Shown here one piece after another: positions 57,197-64,000 of a DNA stretch of 64,000 bases (the first letter of the stretch is position 1; every line of letters starts with the position of its first letter). Origin of the DNA: Protula sp. h YS-2021 (Eukaryota; Annelida; Polychaeta; Sabellida; Serpulidae); assembly GCA_949752745.1 (NCBI GenBank), contig CATKHT010000140.1, forward strand, positions 16,973 through 80,972, written 5' to 3'. Below the pieces are notes generated by a model. That model did not search any database and was not told where the DNA came from. It saw only the letters and a list, made by a program, of their open reading frames with translations. The translations under genes and the position numbers were made by a program.

Positions 57197-57833
57197 ACTT
57201 ATTTGACTAAACTTTATAATAAAGACTTTATAAATGTAATATTTTATTAACTTAAGCGTTGTGTAATATATGTCTTGCTTTGCAACATATAAAGTTGTAA
57301 GGTTCCTGACACGGTTTTAATTGACCCGTAAACCATATATCATATATTGGGTATTATAGTTAATTTTGTATTATTATGTATTATATTCAAGAATTGTATT
57401 ATTATGTATTATATTCAAGTATTGTTTTATTATGTATTATATCCAAGTATTGTTTTATTATGTATTATATCCAAGTATTGTATGAGAAAAATAAAAAGTT
57501 GAAAAGCATCATATGTGTTTTTATTGAACATTACAAATATGTACAATTATAATAAAAACAAGACTATTTCAAATACATATTATGTTAATACATGTGCAGA
57601 AGAACTTAACTTAATATTTTATAACAACTGACTTCACATGAACATAGATAAAGTTAATTTCATAGTCTACATATGAAGACAATTTAATTTGAACTACATA
57701 TCAAATGTACATGTCCATATGAGTCAAAGCTAAGTTCTTGTCAAGCTTCAAAACCATCGCACTGAGGGTGATGAAATCATAGCATCCACTACGCTCGTCA
57801 TGCTGTTAAAACTGTATACAGTCATCTCGCTGT
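57197..57833. other. Intergenic spacer between convergent genes
   Basis: Contains a roughly 28-bp repeat (gtattgttttattatgtattatatccaa type, 57350-57485). AATAAA-like signals near both gene ends. No other gene is recognised. Confidence 0.6.
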
Positions 57834-58400
57834 CTACTCATCCACCTTCTGACAGTCACTGCATTTATACAGATCCATTTTCTGAAGCATGAGATCCACT
57901 GACGTCATTTGCTTCTTCAACATGTACCAGTCGTTCAATGACAACAAAATTCCCTTCTTGGTAGGATGTAACCTCCCAGATGTATGATCCGTAATATATT
58001 CACGAATGTTAACCATCACTTTCTGTTGATATTTCGCCAATTTAATATATATGTCTCCATTAATAGGTATCATAACCGGTAAATCATCTACACTCTTCTT
58101 CTTCATGGTGGTAGCAGCTTTACGCTCTGGTTTTCGCTTCATTTTAGGCTCTGTCTTAATTTTTCGCTTTTTACACGGCGGCGTCATAGCTGGTAGCTCA
58201 TCTTTTTTTATCTTTCTAAGATGTGGTCGCTTTTGACGCTGCTGACGTGACTTCGCCTTAGACTTTACCATGGGCATTGCCTTAGACTTTGCTGTAGGTA
58301 TTGTCTCAGGCTTTACTATAAAATTTTCTGCAGGCATTGTCTCATAATGTTCTACAGGCGTTGTCATAGATCGTAGCTGTTGTTCGCTCACTAGAGACAT
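57834..58400 (-). CDS. PC4/Sub1-like ssDNA-binding protein of the non-autonomous Polinton
   Basis: 188 residues from ATG 58400. Residues about 113-170 match the PC4 (Sub1, p15) C-terminal domain: a strand segment (MIPINGDIYIKL), the core VMVNIREYITDHTSGRLHPTKKGI and the closing helix LLSLNDWYMLKKQM. Compare the PC4 pattern of hhDIREYW...G...P..KGISL..eqW..L. The N-terminal half is Met/Pro/Lys repeats (MP.E, KPETIPTAKSKAMPM) and strongly basic with PPCKKRKIK, a likely nuclear signal. The C-terminus has a CSDC pair. PC4 proteins bind melted DNA and act in transcription, replication and repair. A TATA box lies at 58454-58462. A decayed homologue is at 7527-8082. Confidence 0.85.
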   Translation of the reverse strand: MSLVSEQQLRSMTTPVEHYETMPAENFIVKPETIPTAKSKAMPMVKSKAKSRQQRQKRPHLRKIKKDELPAMTPPCKKRKIKTEPKMKRKPERKAATTMKKKSVDDLPVMIPINGDIYIKLAKYQQKVMVNIREYITDHTSGRLHPTKKGILLSLNDWYMLKKQMTSVDLMLQKMDLYKCSDCQKVDE

Positions 58401-58453
58401 GTTCACTCTTCAGTATCTTGATACAGAATGTGTGTTATGTCTGAGGGTGGCAG

Positions 58454-58462
58454 CCTTTTATA
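58454..58462 (-). promoter_or_regulatory. TATA box of the PC4-like gene
   Basis: TATAAAAGG on the minus strand, 54 bases before the ATG at 58400. The decayed element has CATAAAAGG at the same place. Confidence 0.75.
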
Positions 58463-58517
58463 CTTTATAGTTGTCTTAACATGTTTAGAAATAGCTTTAC
58501 CGCATGTAACTTTGAGC

Positions 58518-58556
58518 CTAGTTGTAAGATTTCGAACAAATGTTGCACTTATACAT
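58518..58556 (-). pseudogene. Start fragment of the two-finger gene in the right arm
   Basis: Minus-strand MYKCNICSKSYN then TAG: the first 12 codons of the 56462 gene, with one change and a stop. It is driven by a mirrored TATA box (58608-58616). It marks the inner end of the inverted repeat. Confidence 0.9.
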
Positions 58557-58616
58557 CCTTTCGGTTCAACCTACACTATTCAAATGACGAGAAAGTCTTT
58601 AAACATAGCTTTATAT

Positions 58617-59098
58617 ACAACTTGTTGAACAACAACATGTTGAACTTGTTGAACATGTTGAACATGTTGTTGAACATGTTGAACATGTTGTTGAACATGT
58701 TGTTGAACATGTTGAACATGTTGTTGAACATGTTGTTGAACATGTTGTTGAACATGTTGAGCCTGTTGAACATGTTGAACATGTTGTTGAACATGTTGTT
58801 GAACATGTTGAACATGTTGTTGAACATGTTGAACATGTTGTTGAACATGTTGTTGAACATGTTGAACATGTTGTTGAACATGTTGTTGAACATGTTGTTG
58901 AACATGTTGAGCCTGTTGAACATGTTGAACATGTTGTTGAACATGTTGTTGAACATGTTGAACATGTTGAACATGTTGAACATGTTGTTGAACATGTTGT
59001 TAAACATGTTGAACATGTTGAACATGATGAACATGTTGAACATGTTGTTGAACATGTTGAACATGTTGTTGAACATGTTGTTGAACATGTTGAACAAT
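58617..59098. repeat. Expanded ttgaacatg / ttgttgaacatg array, right arm
   Basis: About 45 copies of 9- and 12-bp units with a higher-order repeat marked by gagcctgttgaac (near 58756 and 58909). Long chance frames exist in three frames on both strands because the units are multiples of three. Confidence 0.97.
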
Positions 59099-60524
59099 TT
59101 GATGAACAATACCACGACGTAATATCTTGCAAAAAATTATTCGAACACGTGTTTTGAATGGGCTTGCCATTCGAACACGTGTTTTGAATGGGCTTGCCAT
59201 TCGAACACGTCTTTTGAATGGGCGCAGTTTTCCTACATAACTATCCACATTTTCACTTCCCATTTTCCAACAACCAACCAAGTGGTAGAATCGTCTGAAA
59301 CGTGTCAAAAACAAAATTTGTTAAAGTTGGTTTAGAACCCTGATTTTTACCCTACTACACCATGGTAAAATGTTCAAACTTATTTTATACATCATATTTT
59401 GTCAAAAAACAAAATTTGTTAAAATTGGTCTAGAACCACCATTTTCCACTACTATGACTTTATAACATTCAAATAAGTAGCATGCTAAAATGTTCAAACT
59501 TATTTTATATATCATATGGTGTTAAAAACTAAATTTGTTAAAGTTGGTCTAGAACCCTTATTTTTACCCTACTACACCATGGTAAAATGTTCAAACTTAT
59601 TTTATGCATCATATTTTGTCAAAAAACAAAATTTGTTAAAGTTGGTCTAGAACCATCATTTTTCCACTACTATGACTTTAGAACATTCAAATAAGTAGCA
59701 TGCTAAAATGTTCAAACTTATTTTATATATCATATGATGTTAAAAACTAAATTTGTTAAAGTTGGTCTAGAACCCTTATTTTTACCCTACTACACCATGG
59801 TAAAATGTTCAAACTTATTTTATGCATCATATTTTGTCAAAAAACAAAATTTGTTAAAGTTGGTCTAGAACCATCATTTTTCCACTACTATGACTTTAGA
59901 ATATTCAAATAAGTAGCATGCTAAAATGTTCAAACTTATTTTATATATCATATGGTGTTAAAAACTAAATTTGTTAAAGTTGGTCTAGAACCATCATTTT
60001 TCCACTACTATAACTTTAGAACATTTAAATAAGTAGCATGCTAAAATGTTCAAACTTATTTTATATATTATATGTTATAAAAACCCACATTTGTTAAATG
60101 TGCTTTAGAAGTGTCATTTTCCAACTACTATAACATAAAACATAGAGTTGTGGAAAATCCCATTCCTTCTCAAATTTATTGATCGTTCCCACGCTCTGAA
60201 TTAGTGCACTCTGAAATTTAGTGATCGTTCCCACGGTCTAGGCCTTTGATGTTTTCAAATTTATCGATCGTTCCCACGGTCTAGGCCTTTGATGTTTTCA
60301 AATTTATCGATCGTTCCCACGGTCTGAACGAGTGCACTCTGAAATTTTATCGATCGGTTTCCTCCACACTCTGAACGAGTGCACTCTAAAATTTATTGAT
60401 CGGTTTCCCCACACTCTGTACACATGTACTTATTCCTATGCTGTGTGGTTAGAACCATTGAAATATGACTAATTAAATATTATCATAATAATAGTGAAAA
60501 TAGACATAGAAATATAGCCATTAT

Positions 60525-60572
<48 letters not shown>

Positions 60573-60680
60573 AGTCACAGTCACATAATGTCACAGAGTC
60601 ACATGATGTCACAGTCACATGTTGTCACATAATGTCACAGAGTCATAAAAGTGAACAAAAAAAACCAAAAAAAAGTTTGC

Positions 60681-60753
60681 CCCGATGTGGTATCGATCCC
60701 GGGACTCTCAGGTTGCTAGCCGTTTGTTCTGCCAAGTGAGCTATCGCGGCTTG
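60681..60753 (-). ncRNA. tRNA-like module 2 (right arm)
   Basis: Mirror copy of 54620-54692 on the minus strand, apparently identical, with its T-run downstream. Confidence 0.6.
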
Positions 60754-61077
60754 ACTGTTGAACGATCTGATAATGACATACATACTTGAAACTAATTATG
60801 TTCACATAGCAATTACATAGTCATAGAGCTATATGACTATGTCCGATACATGCCATGTCTTGGTCCGGGGGGGGGGGGGTCCGATACATGTCATGTCTTG
60901 GTCCTGGGGGGGGGCCGATACATGTCATGTCTTGGTCCGGGGGGGGGGGTCCGATACATGTCATGTCTTGGTCCGGGGGGGGGGGTCCGATACATGTCAT
61001 GTCTTGGTCCGGGGGGGGGGGGGGTTCGATTCATGTCATGTCTTGATCCTGGGGGGAGGACCCATGATATGAAAGTT

Positions 61078-61162
61078 ATGCCCGAGGGCGGGTTCGATCC
61101 ACCGACCTTCAGATCATGGGTCCGCTTACGGGTACTCTGCTCTACCAACTGAGCCATTCAGG
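61078..61162 (-). ncRNA. tRNA-like module 1 (right arm)
   Basis: Mirror copy of 54211-54295 on the minus strand, apparently identical. Confidence 0.65.
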
Positions 61163-61334
61163 CCAGAAGGTTAATCAGCAGGAAAATATTTCTCATATGC
61201 GGTTGGAATCACATCACACATGATTGACAGGTCATGTGACCAATGATGATTGACAGGTCACGTGACTAATGACGTCATGATGATTGACAGGCGACTTAGG
61301 GTTATCCTGCTTAGAACTGTCTTAATATGCCATA

Positions 61335-61530
61335 ACATCATGATGACGTCATGATAACGTCATGATGACGTCATTATAACGTCATGATGATGACGTCATT
61401 ATAACGTCATGATGACGTCATTATGACGTCATGATGATGACGTCATTATAACGTTATGATGACGTCATAACGTCATCATGATGACGTCATTATAACGGCA
61501 TGATGACGTCATTATGACGTCATTGAACGG
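61335..61530. promoter_or_regulatory. Array of consensus CRE sites (TGACGTCA), right arm
   Basis: Mirror of the left-arm array, again about ten perfect TGACGTCA palindromes. Confidence 0.85.
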
Positions 61531-62118
61531 GCGCGCGCTTTTTCGATTACCTGTTTCAAAATACCCATGCGAATTCGAAAACAATCACGTCACTGTTTTC
61601 GGAGCCCCATGGGGCTCCGAAAACACCTCGTGACGTCATTATGACGTCACTTCCTGTTTTCGGAGCCACACTTTTATCCTGCTGAAAATCCCATTCCTTC
61701 TCAAATTTATTGATCGTTCCACCGCTCTGAACGAGTGCACTCTAACATTTATCGATCGGTTTTCCCCCCACACTCTGTACGAGTGCACTCTGAAATTTAT
61801 CGATCGGGTTTTCCCCCCACACTCTGTACGAGTGCACTCTGAAATTTATCGATCGGGTTTTCCCCACACTCTGTACGAGTGCACTCTGAAATTTATCGAT
61901 CGGGTTTTCCCCCACACTCTGTACGAGTGCACTCTGAAATTTATCGATCGGGTTTTCCCCACACTCTGTACGAGTGCACTCTAAAATTTATCGATCGGGT
62001 TTTCCCCACAGTGACGTCATTATGACGTCACTGTTTTCAAACCCCCGTGGGGGTTTGAAAACACCACGTGACGTCACTATGTCACTTCCTGTTTTCAAAC
62101 CCCCGTTTTCTCCCTACT

Positions 62119-62124
62119 GTGCGA
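62119..62124. repeat. 6-bp target site duplication, right (GTGCGA)
   Basis: Directly follows ...TCCCTACT; identical to 53249-53254. Confidence 0.93.
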
Positions 62125-63690
<1,566 letters not shown>

Positions 63691-64000
63691 TCATATATCA
63701 GTCATGGTAAACAATATCAATAATTAAATAGTAACAAACTCTCCATAGACATATATATATATTTAGTAAACATACGTTTAGGAGAGAAAACATTTTAGGC
63801 TAAATATCATGCAAATAAAAGGCAATCAAATGGCGTTTTACAACTGCCTTAAACTGATAAATCGGCTTTACTTGTAGCTAAAGGGTTGGGTGCTGCCATC
63901 AAAACAAGCATGGTAGAATTTATATTCCGGCGCAGGCAGAATGATTCAATTAAAACAGTGTTTCGTCACCTGTTCACACCAACCCCGCGTAAAAGACATA

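Larger units (their letters stand above)
53255..62118. mobile_element. Complete non-autonomous Polinton-type element with giant terminal inverted repeats (8864 bp)
   Basis: Starts AGTAGGGAGAAAACGG and ends as its reverse complement. Flanked by GTGCGA on both sides. The arms span 53255-56506 and 58522-62118 and are near identical apart from repeat-number changes. The 2015-bp core has two convergent genes (two-finger acidic protein, PC4-like protein). No integrase, polymerase, ATPase or capsid is present, so movement must rely on enzymes in trans. The element interrupts host sequence next to the DIRS-like relic. Confidence 0.9.
58522..62118 (-). repeat. Right terminal inverted repeat (3.6 kb)
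   Basis: Reverse complement of the left arm with the same order of modules. It is longer mainly because the TTGAACATG array has about 480 bp against about 145. Homopolymer lengths differ, and a 7-bp gacgtca unit near the outer end is missing. Confidence 0.93.

Noticed and set aside
58481..59132. Long open frames of repeating Asn-Met-Leu or Cys-Ser-Thr on both strands
   Set aside because: Produced by 9- and 12-bp repeat units (multiples of three) that stay open in several frames; no non-repetitive protein part.

Overview
This is metazoan nuclear DNA. It contains a spliced beta-1,3-galactosyltransferase gene, an intronless Mab-21/cGAS-like receptor gene, and a dense load of mobile DNA (Polinton/Maverick, DIRS-like, Gypsy, hAT, several LINE clades, minisatellites). 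A marine invertebrate such as a lophotrochozoan is the most natural guess. The sequence alone does not fix the species.

Layout. 1-4574: the right-hand end of a Polinton/Maverick (adintovirus-like) element, with all genes on the minus strand (packaging ATPase, chromodomain integrase, three small ORFs and a PC4-like/zinc-ribbon protein), ending in ...CCCTACT. 5332-8712: a decayed short relative, AGTAGGG...CCCTACT, carrying wrecked copies of a C2H2 protein and a PC4-like protein. 9493-11087: another decayed relative with plus-strand copies of three genes of the first element in a different order. 11694-19600: a LINE interrupted by a small MITE-like repeat, itself interrupted by an intact 5.16 kb Gypsy element with identical 176-bp LTRs; the target duplications of both insertions are readable. 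20181-23693: a hAT element with a perfect 8-bp target duplication, filled by a LINE. 24595-27249: a brainiac-like glycosyltransferase in four coding exons. 27650-41000: minisatellites, a perfect 36-bp hairpin, a second hAT (BED finger transposase relic) split by an L2-like LINE, degenerate tandem repeats and a tRNA-derived SINE head. 41281-42927: an intact Mab-21/cGLR gene. Its 3' part plus downstream DNA is repeated at 48103-49860, with one Tx1-like LINE sitting exactly between the copies. 49980-53000: relics of a Gypsy and a DIRS-like tyrosine-recombinase retrotransposon.

53255-62118 is the most striking object: an 8.86 kb non-autonomous Polinton-type element with a 6-bp target duplication (GTGCGA), 5'-AG...CT-3' ends and terminal inverted repeats of 3.25 and 3.6 kb. 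The arms are built of arrays: consensus CRE sites (TGACGTCA), 46-bp repeats, two tRNA-like modules, C-rich repeats, about 115-bp repeats, a 16-bp palindrome and a TTGAACATG array next to a TATA box. The roughly 2 kb core holds only two convergent genes: a two-finger acidic protein and a PC4/Sub1-like single-stranded-DNA-binding protein. The same gene pair and palindrome recur in the decayed elements at 4-10 kb, so this looks like a persistent family with a defined regulatory architecture. The AG/CT ends imply mobilisation in trans by an integrase such as the one at 426-1526; this is inference.
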